Of a stretch of DNA of 59,503 nucleotides, positions 43,001-53,416 are shown one piece after another. Each line of letters opens with the position of its first letter. Positions within the stretch are counted from its first letter, which is position 1. This DNA comes from Lentisphaeria bacterium (GTDB lineage Bacteria; Verrucomicrobiota; Lentisphaeria; JABSQK01), in contig JABSQK010000002.1 in the NCBI GenBank assembly GCA_013215875.1, positions 1 through 59,503 of the forward strand. The letters are read 5' to 3'. Under the pieces are notes generated by a model. The model was not told where the DNA came from. It saw nothing but the letters and a program-made list of their open reading frames with translations, and did no database searches. The position numbers were made by a program, and so were the translations under genes.

Positions 43001-43952
43001 TCACAGTGGATATCCATATTTCTCCAATGGTAAGTTTAGATTCTCCACCAACCAGCGATGTCTATCGCGACTCGCATCGGACAGCTCTTTTATCAACTGC
43101 TCAGTTAGTTCTACTTTTGCGGAGGGGCCCAACCCGGGCTTCCAACGCTTTCCTTCGACGCTGAATTGAACTATATGAGTGCAGCGCTCTACCTAATAAT
43201 GATGATTGGATTTTGCGCATGTAAGAAAGTTGCGGGTCGCTCAATCGTGGATAAAGATGTTTGCCCAGAGCCAGTGATACGCCAATTTCGGAATCAATCC
43301 CTATAAACTCACAAATAGATTGGTAATATGCTTTTGGATTTTCTTGCAACTCCTCGTATAAAAAAACGCCAACATTTTCACGCCCTAACTCATTAATAGT
43401 GTTTTTGATACACTCACTATATTTCAATAAAGCATTATTAAACCTGGACATTCTATTCTTGTACCATACCTCAATCTCAGCATAGCTTTGTGGATCCAAC
43501 CAATTATGTTTTTGCCAAAGAAAATCTTCGTGCAGATTTTGCAAGTACAAGGAAGGCATCAGGAATAAGGGATTTCTCAGGGTGATCATGATTCGACAGC
43601 CACCAAAGATCGCTTTACACCTATTCAGTGTTTCCATTTGCCTCTTTATGGGTCGGCAGCCAAGGCTTTCCCAGGAACCAACAAAAACTTGATCCTTAGA
43701 AATTGTTGGTAATAAGGTATCTTGAAAGAGGGATAAAGTCTCTTTCGTATCCATTGGCTTTTTCACGTCCCATAAAATAGGTTTAAGAATTCTATAGGTG
43801 ATATCATCGAGACAATTTTTCTTTATCTTCTTGTGCTTGACGGCCTTTCCCAAATAATGAATCTGAGGATGTCTGAGAAAAAGAGTCTCCTGAAGTGTTG
43901 TTGACGCTGTTTTTTGTAAGCCTATATGCAGATGCAAAGGTGTATTGTTCAT
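43001..43952 (-). pseudogene. Sulfotransferase-like protein (array member 4), frameshifted near the 3' end
   Basis: ORF 43101..43952 (283 aa) ends ...ARVGPLRKSRTN*. Removing one nt near gggg at 43124-43127 restores AKVELTEQLIKELSDASRDRHRWLVENLNLPLEKYGYPL* ending at 43001, matching the paralogs. Confidence 0.8.
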
Positions 43953-44015
43953 CGAGATTCACCATTATTTATTATGACGTATGGTTCTCTAGAACTGAGA
44001 GAGCCAAAGGACTCT

Positions 44016-44969
44016 TTAAAGTGGGTAACCATGCGTCTCCAGGGGAAGATCGAGCTTCTCTACTAACCAGCGATGTCCATCACGACTCGCATCGGACACC
44101 TCTTTTATCAACTGCTCTGTTAGTACTACTTTTGCGGGAGGACCGCCAAGCAGTGCTTCCATCCTTTTCCTTCTACGCTCAAGGGAACTATATGAGTGCA
44201 GCATGCGTCCTAAAAGTGACGATTTCGTTTTACGCATATATGCAAGTTGGGCTTCGCTTAGTCGAGGGTTAGAATGTATGTCTTGGGTAAGTGAAACACC
44301 CATTTCGGGATCAATCCCCATGAACTCACAAATCGATTGGTAATAAGCGTTTGGGTTTTCCTGTAAATCTTCGAATAAGAAAATACCAACATTCTCTCGT
44401 CCAAGCTGCTCAATCGAGCTGCGGATACACTCAGAGTAATTGAGCAACGGATTCTTACTTATCATTTCACACTTTCTGTACCATCCCTCAATATCTTCAT
44501 AAGTTTCGGAGTCCATCCACCCATTATTTTGCCGCAGAAAATTTCCACGTAAGTTTTGTAGATATAAAGAAGGAAGTTGAATCAAGGGGTTTCGCAAGGT
44601 GATCATGATTCGACAAGCACCAAATATAGCTTTCGTTCTAGTGAGCATTTCCAGATGGTTCTCTGTCGTTTTGTGACCAAGGTTTTCCCAGGACCCCATG
44701 AGAACTCGGTCCTTAGGAACCAGAGGCAATAACGATTCATGAAAGAGTGACAATGTCGCTTCTGTATCCATTGGTTTATCCAGGTCCCACAGAACCGGAT
44801 TAAGAACTCTGTAGCTTATATCATCAAGACAAGCTTTTTGTATATGTTCATTACCGATTACTTTTCCTAAATAATGGACTTGAGGGTGTTTGAGAAAAAG
44901 TGTCTCTTGAAGTGATGTTGAGCCTGTTTTTTCCAAGCCAGTGTGTAAAAGCAACGTTGTATTATTCAT
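44016..44969 (-). CDS. Sulfotransferase-like protein (array member 5)
   Basis: 317 aa. LLLHTGLEKTGSTSLQ, CRIMITLRNPLIQLPSLYLQ, LDLPLETHGYPL. Confidence 0.8.
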   Translation of the reverse strand: MNNTTLLLHTGLEKTGSTSLQETLFLKHPQVHYLGKVIGNEHIQKACLDDISYRVLNPVLWDLDKPMDTEATLSLFHESLLPLVPKDRVLMGSWENLGHKTTENHLEMLTRTKAIFGACRIMITLRNPLIQLPSLYLQNLRGNFLRQNNGWMDSETYEDIEGWYRKCEMISKNPLLNYSECIRSSIEQLGRENVGIFLFEDLQENPNAYYQSICEFMGIDPEMGVSLTQDIHSNPRLSEAQLAYMRKTKSSLLGRMLHSYSSLERRRKRMEALLGGPPAKVVLTEQLIKEVSDASRDGHRWLVEKLDLPLETHGYPL

Positions 44970-45047
44970 CGATTACCCACACAATAATTAAGTATAGCTG
45001 ACACTCGTGTACTTCGATTGAGAAACGAATGCACCTTTTGGAATTCT

Positions 45048-45995
45048 TTAGAGTGGATAGCCATATCTCTCCAATGGTAGATTAAGGTTCTCTACCAACC
45101 AGCGATGGCCCTCACGACTTGCATCGGATACTTTTTGTATGATATGATCAGTTAAAATTACTTTTGCAGGGGGGCCGCTTTTTTTAGCTCTCAAGGCATT
45201 TTTTCGGCTTTTGACCGAACGAAATGAATTAAGGCTTCGCTTGAAAAAAGAGGATTGAATACTATGCATGTATGTAAGTTGCTCTTCGCTCATTCGTGGA
45301 TTAACATGTTTATTTTGAGTCAATGATACCCCAATTTCGGAATCAATGCCCATGAACTCACAAATTGATTTGTAATAAGCATTTGGGTCTTCTTTTAGTT
45401 CCTCAAATAAAAAAATGCCAACATTCTCTCGCCCAAGTTGCTCTATTGAGCTTTGAATAAAATCGACGTAAGTAAATAATTTTTCATTTGACATTCGCTT
45501 GCTGAACCATGTCTCAATATCTACATAGTCATGCGAGTCAAAAATCCCCTTTTTCTGCTTCATAAAATTACCGTACAAATTTTGCAAATATAAGGAAGGC
45601 AGCCGTGATAAGGGATTTCGCAGGGTGATCATGATTCTGCAGCCACCAAAAATAGCTTGGGTTCTATTCAGCATTTCTATTTGCGCCTTTATTGCTTGGC
45701 TACCAAGGCCTTCCCAGGACCCAACAAGAATCTGATCTTCCGATACGGATGGTAATAACTTATCATGAAAAAGTGCTAAAGTCGCTTCTGTATTCATTGG
45801 TTCATCTAAATTCCACAGAATCGGATCCAGAATTCTGTAGGTAATTTCATCGAGGCACGATTTTTGTTTACTGTCATTTCCTTTAATTTTTCCTAAATAG
45901 TGGACTTGAGGATGCTTGTAAAGAAGTGTCTCTTGAAGTGTACTAGAACCTGTTTTTTCCAAGCCAACATGCAGTAGCAAAGGAGTCTCTTTCAT
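45048..45995 (-). CDS. Sulfotransferase-like protein (array member 6)
   Basis: 315 aa. LLLHVGLEKTGSSTLQ, CRIMITLRNPLSRLPSLYLQ, LNLPLERYGYPL. Confidence 0.8.
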   Translation of the reverse strand: MKETPLLLHVGLEKTGSSTLQETLLYKHPQVHYLGKIKGNDSKQKSCLDEITYRILDPILWNLDEPMNTEATLALFHDKLLPSVSEDQILVGSWEGLGSQAIKAQIEMLNRTQAIFGGCRIMITLRNPLSRLPSLYLQNLYGNFMKQKKGIFDSHDYVDIETWFSKRMSNEKLFTYVDFIQSSIEQLGRENVGIFLFEELKEDPNAYYKSICEFMGIDSEIGVSLTQNKHVNPRMSEEQLTYMHSIQSSFFKRSLNSFRSVKSRKNALRAKKSGPPAKVILTDHIIQKVSDASREGHRWLVENLNLPLERYGYPL

Positions 45996-46058
45996 CGAGA
46001 CCCACCATTGTTTGACAAGGCGAATTGTTCACTATCACTAAGTGAGACAAGTGCTCTT

Positions 46059-47015
46059 TTAAACTGGATAACCATATTTCTCCAACGGTAGACCGAGGGT
46101 CTCTGCTAACCAGCGATGGCCATCACGACTTGTTTCGGACACCTCTTGTATCAGATGATCAGTTAAAGTTGCTTTTGCAGGGGGGCCGTTTTTTTTGTCT
46201 CTTAAGGACCTTCTTCGACTTTTATTTGTGCGCAGTGCATTCTTGCTTCGCCTTAGAAGCGACGATTGAATAGTGCGCATATAAGCAAGTTGCTCTTCAC
46301 TCAATCGTGGATTAACATGTTTGTCTTGAGCCAATGATATGCCAATTTCTGAATCAATACCCATGAATTCACAAACTGATTTGTAATAAGCTTTTGGGTT
46401 TTCTTGCAGTTCCTCAAATAGGAAAAGACCAACATTCTCTCGTCCAAGCAGCTCGATTGATCTTTGGATGCAGTAGGAATAACTCAGCAAAGGAGTCGTT
46501 GTCCTCCTCATCCTCTTTTTGTACCATATCTCAATATCTGCATAGCTTTGATATCCCATCCAGTCATTATTTTGCCAGACAAAATCTTCACGCAGGTTTT
46601 GCAGGTATAAGGAAGGCAACAGATCTAGGGGATTCCGCAGGGTGATCATGATTCGACAGTCACCAAAAATTGCCTTGCTCCGATTCAGCATTTCTATATG
46701 ATCTTTAACCGTTTTGTAAGCAAGATCTTCCCAGGACCCTACAAGAACTCGATTCTCAGAAACTGTAGGTAATAGCTCATCTTGAAAGAGAGATAAAGTC
46801 GCTTCTGTATTCATTGGATTGTTTAGGTCCCACAGAATTGGTTCCAGAATTTTGTAGGTCGTATCATCGAGACAATCTTCCTTTGTATTGTTTTTAACGC
46901 CGACAATCTTACCCAAATAGTGAACTTGTGGGTGTTTGAGAAAAAGCGCCCTTTGGAGTGTAGCTGTCCCTGTTTTAGCCAAGCCAAGGTGCAGTAGTAA
47001 AGTTGATTTATTCAT
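46059..47015 (-). CDS. Sulfotransferase-like protein (array member 7)
   Basis: 318 aa. LLLHLGLAKTGTATLQ, CRIMITLRNPLDLLPSLYLQ, LGLPLEKYGYPV. Confidence 0.8.
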   Translation of the reverse strand: MNKSTLLLHLGLAKTGTATLQRALFLKHPQVHYLGKIVGVKNNTKEDCLDDTTYKILEPILWDLNNPMNTEATLSLFQDELLPTVSENRVLVGSWEDLAYKTVKDHIEMLNRSKAIFGDCRIMITLRNPLDLLPSLYLQNLREDFVWQNNDWMGYQSYADIEIWYKKRMRRTTTPLLSYSYCIQRSIELLGRENVGLFLFEELQENPKAYYKSVCEFMGIDSEIGISLAQDKHVNPRLSEEQLAYMRTIQSSLLRRSKNALRTNKSRRRSLRDKKNGPPAKATLTDHLIQEVSETSRDGHRWLAETLGLPLEKYGYPV

Positions 47016-47096
47016 CGATGACCTGCACAGTAAATAGTGCGTGTGTTTAATCTATTATGTTTCGCTTGATAAGCGCAAGCATTTTCAAACCTGTCT

Positions 47097-48077
47097 TTAA
47101 AGTGGATATCCATATTTCTCCAATGGTAAATCAAGCTTCTCCACTAACCAGCGATGGCCTTCACGAGATGCATTGGACACTTCTTTTATCAAATGGTCCG
47201 GTAAGACTGCTTTCGCCGATGATCCCCCCGCTCTTGCACTGAAACCCTTTCTTCGGCTCTTACGCGAGAGAAGTGCATTAAGACCTCTCTTAAAAAACGA
47301 GGAATGAATTTCGTGCATGTAAGTAACCTGCATTTCACTCAACCTTATATTAAAATGTTCGTCCTGGGTAAGTGATGCACCAATATCAGAATCAATACCC
47401 ATAAACTTGCAAATTGATTGATAATACGCTTTTGGGTTTTCTTTTAGTTCCTCAAATAGAAAAACGCCAACATTCTCTCGTCCAAGCTGCTCAATAGATT
47501 TGCGGATGCAGTCAGAATAATTAAGTAAAGAACTATTTTTTTCTGCTAAGCGCATCTTGTACCATGTCTCAATATCGATATTACTTCGATACCTCATTCT
47601 TATTTTCTGACGCCCGAGGAAATTTCCCTGCAAGTTTTGCAAGTAGAGTGACGGTATCTGAAATATGGGATTTCGCAGGGTAATCATGATTCGACAGCCT
47701 CCAAATATAGACTGAGTCCTATTCAACATTTCATGATGATGTTTAATACCTTGGCTGGCCAGACTTTCCCAGGACCCCACGAGAACCTGATCTTCAGAAA
47801 TCAATGGTAATAAGGTCTCATTCAAGAGTGATAAAGTTGATTCTGTATTCATTGGCTTCTCCAGATCCCACAATATCGATTTAAGAAGTCTATAGGTTTT
47901 ATCATCTACACACCCTCTTTTTATTGAATTGTTAACTTCGACCTTTCCTAAATAGTGAACTTGTGGATGATTGAAAAATAATGCGCGTTGCAGTGTTCTC
48001 GAACCTGTTTTTTGTAAGCCAATGTGCAGTAGCAAGCTTTTATTGCTCATTTTTCTGATCCATTTTTTCCTTTTCAA
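47097..48077 (-). CDS. Sulfotransferase-like protein (array member 8)
   Basis: 326 aa. LLLHIGLQKTGSRTLQ, CRIMITLRNPIFQIPSLYLQ, LDLPLEKYGYPL. Confidence 0.8.
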   Translation of the reverse strand: MKRKKWIRKMSNKSLLLHIGLQKTGSRTLQRALFFNHPQVHYLGKVEVNNSIKRGCVDDKTYRLLKSILWDLEKPMNTESTLSLLNETLLPLISEDQVLVGSWESLASQGIKHHHEMLNRTQSIFGGCRIMITLRNPIFQIPSLYLQNLQGNFLGRQKIRMRYRSNIDIETWYKMRLAEKNSSLLNYSDCIRKSIEQLGRENVGVFLFEELKENPKAYYQSICKFMGIDSDIGASLTQDEHFNIRLSEMQVTYMHEIHSSFFKRGLNALLSRKSRRKGFSARAGGSSAKAVLPDHLIKEVSNASREGHRWLVEKLDLPLEKYGYPL

Positions 48078-48199
48078 GCTGGAGCCCCATTAGCACTACT
48101 AGATAATCTGTATATGATTTTATATCAAAACGACGGTACACCTAAATAGTCTCCAAGCGGAATAGTTCAACGTAGACATTGGGTGAGTCAAGTAGGACT

Positions 48200-49156
48200 T
48201 CAGAGTGGATATCCATATTTCTCCAATGGTAGCTTGAGGTTCTCTACTAACCAGCGATGGCCATCACGACAGGTATCGGAAACCTCTTGAACCAGACGCT
48301 CTGTCAGAACTACTTTTGCTGGGGGCCCGCTTTTTTTGGCTCTTAAAGCCTTTCTCCGACTCTTACAAACGCTAAATGAGTTACGAGTTCGTTTCAAAAA
48401 CGACGATTGAACTTCCCGCATATAAACAAGTTGGTCTTCACTCATTCTTGGATGAAGATGTTCGTCCTTAGCAAGTGATACGCCAATTTTGGAATCAATA
48501 TCCATGAACTCACATACAGATTGGTAATAGTCATTTGGGTTTTCGTGCAATTCCTCGAATAAGAAAATACCAACATTCTCTCGCCCAAGCTCTTTAATCG
48601 AGCTCTGAATACAGTCGATGTAATCCAGTAAAGGATTTTGGGTCCTTGCGATCCTCTTTCGGTACCATATCTCAATGTCGGCATAGCTTTTTGAGCTCAT
48701 CCAGTAATTATTTTGTTCGATAAAATCTTCACGCAAGTTTTGCAAGTATAAAGAAGGCAATAAAGATATTGGATTACGCAATGCAATCATGATACGACAG
48801 CCGCCAAAGATTGCCTTGCACCTGTTGAGCATTTCAATATGATCTTCAACTGTTCTATGACCAAGGTCTTCCCAGGATCCTACAATAACCTGACCCTCAG
48901 AAACTGATGGTAATAAGGACTCATTAAAAAGAGATAATGTGCTTTCTGTTTTCATAGGCTTTCCCAGATTCCACAGAATCGGATTAAGGACTTTGTAGCT
49001 TACATCATCGAGACATTTTCTTTTTGTTTTATTAGCGCTTCCAACTACCTTTCCCAAATAATGCACTTGGGGGTGTTTGAGAAAAATCGTTTCTTGAAGT
49101 GTTGATGTGGCAGTTTTAGCCAAGCCAATATGGAGCAGTAAAGGTGTTTCTTTCAT
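48200..49156 (-). CDS. Sulfotransferase-like protein (array member 9)
   Basis: 318 aa. LLLHIGLAKTATSTLQ, CRIMIALRNPISLLPSLYLQ, LKLPLEKYGYPL. Its ATG overlaps the TGA of 49153..50157. Confidence 0.8.
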   Translation of the reverse strand: MKETPLLLHIGLAKTATSTLQETIFLKHPQVHYLGKVVGSANKTKRKCLDDVSYKVLNPILWNLGKPMKTESTLSLFNESLLPSVSEGQVIVGSWEDLGHRTVEDHIEMLNRCKAIFGGCRIMIALRNPISLLPSLYLQNLREDFIEQNNYWMSSKSYADIEIWYRKRIARTQNPLLDYIDCIQSSIKELGRENVGIFLFEELHENPNDYYQSVCEFMDIDSKIGVSLAKDEHLHPRMSEDQLVYMREVQSSFLKRTRNSFSVCKSRRKALRAKKSGPPAKVVLTERLVQEVSDTCRDGHRWLVENLKLPLEKYGYPL

Positions 49157-50157
49157 TGGATCTCTCTAAAATAACCATGCTTTTTTAGCTGAAGATTAAA
49201 CACCTCTTCAATCCAATGATTTCCTTTCTCGGTAGCCGTAAAAATTTTGTTTTTCCATTCATCTGACATGGGTGCTTTGGCCTTTGGGCTATCAATCATT
49301 GAGGCATTGTTGCCTTTCATGGATAGCATTTTTTTACGATTGCGCTTGTTCGCAAACCTGTATTTCAGTGATTTTATGTTGGACGTTTGAATGTTTTTTA
49401 AAGCATTGATTTGTGCCTCAGTCCATCGGCTATTGTCAACTTTTTCATCCATTAGTTTTATCCCCTCATCAGCATTGATGCTCATAGTATCGCAAATGCT
49501 CTGATAAAATTGTATTTTGTCTTCAACTAAATCTTCGAATAGAAACACCTTTATATTCTCCAAGCCAAATTGCTCAATGTAGGCTTGAAGTGTCACGGCA
49601 TATTCCAAGTGAGGTTGAATTTCTGTATATTCTGTTTCAAGCCATGCATCAATTGAACAATAGAATGGCGGGCGGCCGATTTTGTAATTCATTCCAGTAT
49701 TCTCTCTTATTAAATATTGGAAATAAGCGGATTCTAAAAGTGATATGGGGTTTCTTAATGTCATAATGATCGTTGCTTCACCAAAGAGCTGCTTCAAGTT
49801 CCGAGCCCGTATGCGTCTTTTAGCCAATGAATCTGTCGAATATGATTCCCATGACCATACAGGAAGCAGGTTCTTCTCCCTGGCTGGAGCGAGTAGCTCC
49901 TGCAGAAGTTCCTTGCATTCAGCATAATCCGGATTGAATATATCCTCATAAGCAATTTGATTCATTATTTTTTGCACCAGTTCGTTACGGCCATTCTCAA
50001 ACTTCTGATACTCCTTAAAGAGATGGCCGTCATAGCGGCCAAGATAAAAAATTTCACTATGGCAGGCAAAAAGCCGCCATTGCAATGTTTTGGTTGCTGT
50101 TTTTGGCAGGCCGATATGAATGATAGGAATTCGGGCAGTGTCTATAACCTTACTCAC
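49153..50157 (-). CDS. Divergent sulfotransferase-like protein (array member 10; GTG start)
   Basis: 334 aa. IPIIHIGLPKTATKTLQWRLF, ATIIMTLRNPISLLESAYFQ. GTGA overlap with the ABC transporter stop, ATGA overlap with 48200..49156. Confidence 0.75.
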   Translation of the reverse strand: MSKVIDTARIPIIHIGLPKTATKTLQWRLFACHSEIFYLGRYDGHLFKEYQKFENGRNELVQKIMNQIAYEDIFNPDYAECKELLQELLAPAREKNLLPVWSWESYSTDSLAKRRIRARNLKQLFGEATIIMTLRNPISLLESAYFQYLIRENTGMNYKIGRPPFYCSIDAWLETEYTEIQPHLEYAVTLQAYIEQFGLENIKVFLFEDLVEDKIQFYQSICDTMSINADEGIKLMDEKVDNSRWTEAQINALKNIQTSNIKSLKYRFANKRNRKKMLSMKGNNASMIDSPKAKAPMSDEWKNKIFTATEKGNHWIEEVFNLQLKKHGYFREIQ

Positions 50158-51956
50158 TTACTATAATCTTTATTTTGCTGTTCGAACATTGAACTATAAT
50201 AGCCTTCCATTAAAATTAAGTCATCATGCGTACCGTCTTCCACTATAATTCCCTCATCTATGACCAGAATTCTATCTGCTTTTCTAATCGTTGATAACTT
50301 ATGAGAGACAAAAATAACTGTTCGATCACTAGCGAAACACTTAATCGCATGAAACATTGTTTTCTCTGCCTCTGCATCCAAACTGGCGGTTGGTTCATCA
50401 AGGATCAATATGGAATCTTTTCTCGCTAATGCTCTGGTAATTGCTAATAGCTGCCATTGCCCGGTAGAGATGGTAACCTCACCATATAATCGACCTAAAT
50501 GTGTATCCATACCGCTGGGAAGGTCTTTTACAAAACCGATAATTCCAGTCTCATCTGCTAGTTTTTGAACTTTAACCGGGTCGTCTTTTAGTTTATGCCA
50601 GTCGCCAAATGCAATATTTTCCTGGACCGTAGCCTCAAATTGCACTGGGCGCTGAAAACACAAGGCGATATGATCATGTAGCCACCTTAAGGAAAGATCT
50701 TTTATATTATTTCCATCTATGTGAATTGTACCGTTGTCTGCTTCATAGAGACGCGCAATTAGCTTGATTAATGTTGTCTTACCGGCTCCATTTCTTCCAA
50801 CAATTGCAACCTTTTGTCCCGCCGGAATTTCGAGAGAAAGCTTATCGATTACAGGATGCAGGGATCCTGGGTAAGAAAATTCCAGATCTTTAAATGAAAT
50901 ATTGCCATTCAACGACTCTGGACATAAGCCCCCTTCATCAGAAATTTTCGGTTCCTCACTAAGAAACTCAAGAAGTGGAATGATTCGTAACGCTGATTCT
51001 GCACCCGAAGCTAACGATTTTGAAATCTGTGTATTGCTTTTTAAAGCACGGAAGGATGCCAGAAGAAATGCAACAATAACAGCTGCTTCAAGCATCCCAT
51101 TCTCAAACTTGTTTGCCAACCAGCTGATTACAGAAAGTAAAATAAGCAGGTAGAAAATAATCGCAGCTGTAAGTTTCAGAGTAATTGTTATTAATATTTT
51201 TTGTTTTTCCTGAATGATTTCGCGAGCAGTTGTCTCAAAGCGCCCTATCATCTCAGCTGCCAAATTCAATAACTTTGTAGACGTTACACTTGCAGAGCCA
51301 GTCAATAATGATGTATAATACCCACTCAGACGTTTACCCTCGGTTCTTTTTACGTCGATATTAAATTTCTGAAGAGAACTCAAACAACGTATTATTATGA
51401 GTGGCAGACCAGCGAGGAATAAATAGAATGCCATCAACGGACTCAGATAAAACATCAGACTAAAAAGCGAGCCTAATTGAATAAGTCCACCAGCACAAGA
51501 GAGCGCGCATTGAATGGGGCCAAATGCGCTCTTTCCTCCTGCAGCACGAAAGAGCAGATTTAGTGACTCCTTCGTCTCAAAAAAAACGAGGTCCATTCGT
51601 GAGGTTTGTTTAAATAATACTTTCTGAAGCAAAAAAGCTGTTTCTTCAGCAAGTCGAGTTCGACTAAATGCACGGATTTCTTTCAAAATAAGTTCCAGGG
51701 CCAGTAGTGCTATGGCAATCCCCATCAATAGGGGAAGAGGCTGGTCGCTAAATGGAATTTTAGTTGTGGACTTAAATTTAGCTACAATTATCCCAATTGT
51801 AGCCGTAAAGGCGACAGGGATTAACGCTTCCAGTAAAAAACACGTAATAACCGAAGCTAAGAGCTTGCCCGATGCCTGCCGTGTAATGGTGTAGGACCAA
51901 ACCACTGCTTTACGCAAATCTTTTAAAAGTGCTTTATTTATCTTAACAACAGACAT
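50154..51956 (-). CDS. ABC transporter, fused permease and ATP-binding protein (ABCB/MsbA type)
   Basis: 600 aa. N-terminal hydrophobic segments; Walker A GRNGAGKTT; signature region ISTGQWQLLAITRALA; Walker B ILILDEPTASLD; H-loop VIFVSHKLSTI. Confidence 0.93.
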   Translation of the reverse strand: MSVVKINKALLKDLRKAVVWSYTITRQASGKLLASVITCFLLEALIPVAFTATIGIIVAKFKSTTKIPFSDQPLPLLMGIAIALLALELILKEIRAFSRTRLAEETAFLLQKVLFKQTSRMDLVFFETKESLNLLFRAAGGKSAFGPIQCALSCAGGLIQLGSLFSLMFYLSPLMAFYLFLAGLPLIIIRCLSSLQKFNIDVKRTEGKRLSGYYTSLLTGSASVTSTKLLNLAAEMIGRFETTAREIIQEKQKILITITLKLTAAIIFYLLILLSVISWLANKFENGMLEAAVIVAFLLASFRALKSNTQISKSLASGAESALRIIPLLEFLSEEPKISDEGGLCPESLNGNISFKDLEFSYPGSLHPVIDKLSLEIPAGQKVAIVGRNGAGKTTLIKLIARLYEADNGTIHIDGNNIKDLSLRWLHDHIALCFQRPVQFEATVQENIAFGDWHKLKDDPVKVQKLADETGIIGFVKDLPSGMDTHLGRLYGEVTISTGQWQLLAITRALARKDSILILDEPTASLDAEAEKTMFHAIKCFASDRTVIFVSHKLSTIRKADRILVIDEGIIVEDGTHDDLILMEGYYSSMFEQQNKDYSK

Positions 51957-52367
51957 AATATTTACATGATAACTTTCGTTTAATTGCCGACGGGAAGACT
52001 GGTGAGCTACAGACTTGCCTTCAAACGGTGCAAATTCCTCATTTTATGATTCAAGCAAGATGGAACAAGCACTGGCATTTATTGCTTGCCTGGCATTTTT
52101 TACATACAGGATCATACAGTAAAAAAAGTAAATAGCAATCCTGATTCGGACTGACTATCACTAATATTTCAAGTGAGTTTCATACCCTCAGGACAGAGCC
52201 AAATATCTAAAACAAGTGGAAATTATGGCAATGCCCATATGCCATTTTTTAAAACTTTGAATGGAGCGCTTTGATATACATCCATTCTAAGTTGCAATCC
52301 GCCTTTGGACAATACTTGTATTTAAAATACTGAGTTATATCTTTCTGTTTGAATAAGATCAAAATGA

Positions 52368-53204
52368 GTGAGTGAAATCAATAAACTTCGAAAAAAACTA
52401 AAGCGCCTAAAAAGACCTATTAAAAAGTGGTATCGTAAAAAAATGCGGCCAAAAAAGGGATCGATTAACTGGTACCGTAGCATACTTGGTTTGGCCCAAA
52501 CACTCCGCTCTTTAAGGCATATTCTTTCAGGGCAATCAAAAGTTTATAAATTTAAGTGTGCAGATCTCAACTACCCTTTATTTCTTAGAATTCCGAGTAC
52601 AGATGTGACTATTTACTGGCATATATTCAAACGAAAAGAGTATGAATTTAGCATAAAAAAGGCGCCTGAATTCATTATTGATGCAGGGGCAAATATTGGT
52701 TTGGCAGCCATATTTTTTACACATAAATTTCCTAATGCGACCATTATTGCATTAGAACCAGAAACCGAAAATTTTGATTTATTGAAAAAGAATAGTGAGG
52801 GCTATTCGAATATCATCCCGTTAAAAGCAGCCCTATGGGATAGTGAAGGAACACTTAATTTATCAGACCCTGGGTCAGGAAATTGGGGGTTCAGGGTAAG
52901 TGAGGATCACAATGAATGCACGATAGATAGTACCCAAAGCGTAACTGTGAAAGGTTTAATGGAAAAATATGATAGATCGATGATTGATATTTTGAAGCTT
53001 GATATAGAAGGTGCTGAGGTAGAGGTTCTTTCTTCCTCTAAGAGCTGGCTTCCATATGTGGAAACAATAATAGTAGAATTGCATGACCGATTTAAACCAG
53101 GATGCACTAAAGCTTACCAATCTGTAAAAGTGAATTATAAGCAGAATTGGAAATGTGGTGAAAATTATTATCTCAGCAGGGGTAATATTTTTCCTTCTCT
53201 ATGA
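52368..53204 (+). CDS. FkbM family methyltransferase (GTG start)
   Basis: 278 aa. EFIIDAGANIGLAAIFFTHKFPNATIIALEPETENFDLLKKN...IDILKLDIEGAEVEVL. Confidence 0.88.
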   Translation: MSEINKLRKKLKRLKRPIKKWYRKKMRPKKGSINWYRSILGLAQTLRSLRHILSGQSKVYKFKCADLNYPLFLRIPSTDVTIYWHIFKRKEYEFSIKKAPEFIIDAGANIGLAAIFFTHKFPNATIIALEPETENFDLLKKNSEGYSNIIPLKAALWDSEGTLNLSDPGSGNWGFRVSEDHNECTIDSTQSVTVKGLMEKYDRSMIDILKLDIEGAEVEVLSSSKSWLPYVETIIVELHDRFKPGCTKAYQSVKVNYKQNWKCGENYYLSRGNIFPSL

Positions 53205-53416
53205 GCTGACTATTTAAGCCTGGAAAGCTATTTAGCTCCTGAACTGAAACTATAACAGTGCTCACGTCTGGATAAATCGAGGTAATTTGCATTTTCGTCA
53301 AAAAAGGGTATGGCATTCATGCTGCAAAGATTCAAAGTTTTGGAGAATATAGAGCCTTCTCTTTAATTCACCATAATTGATGAGGTAAATTGCGAAATTA
53401 GTGTTACTTTTGAGCT

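Noticed and set aside
42961-47242. Plus-strand ORFs 42961..43164, 43895..44272 and 47057..47242
   Set aside because: Antisense to conserved sulfotransferase 3' ends; their mutual similarity (ISPMV..., SHRTxLLSTA) comes from paralog duplication.
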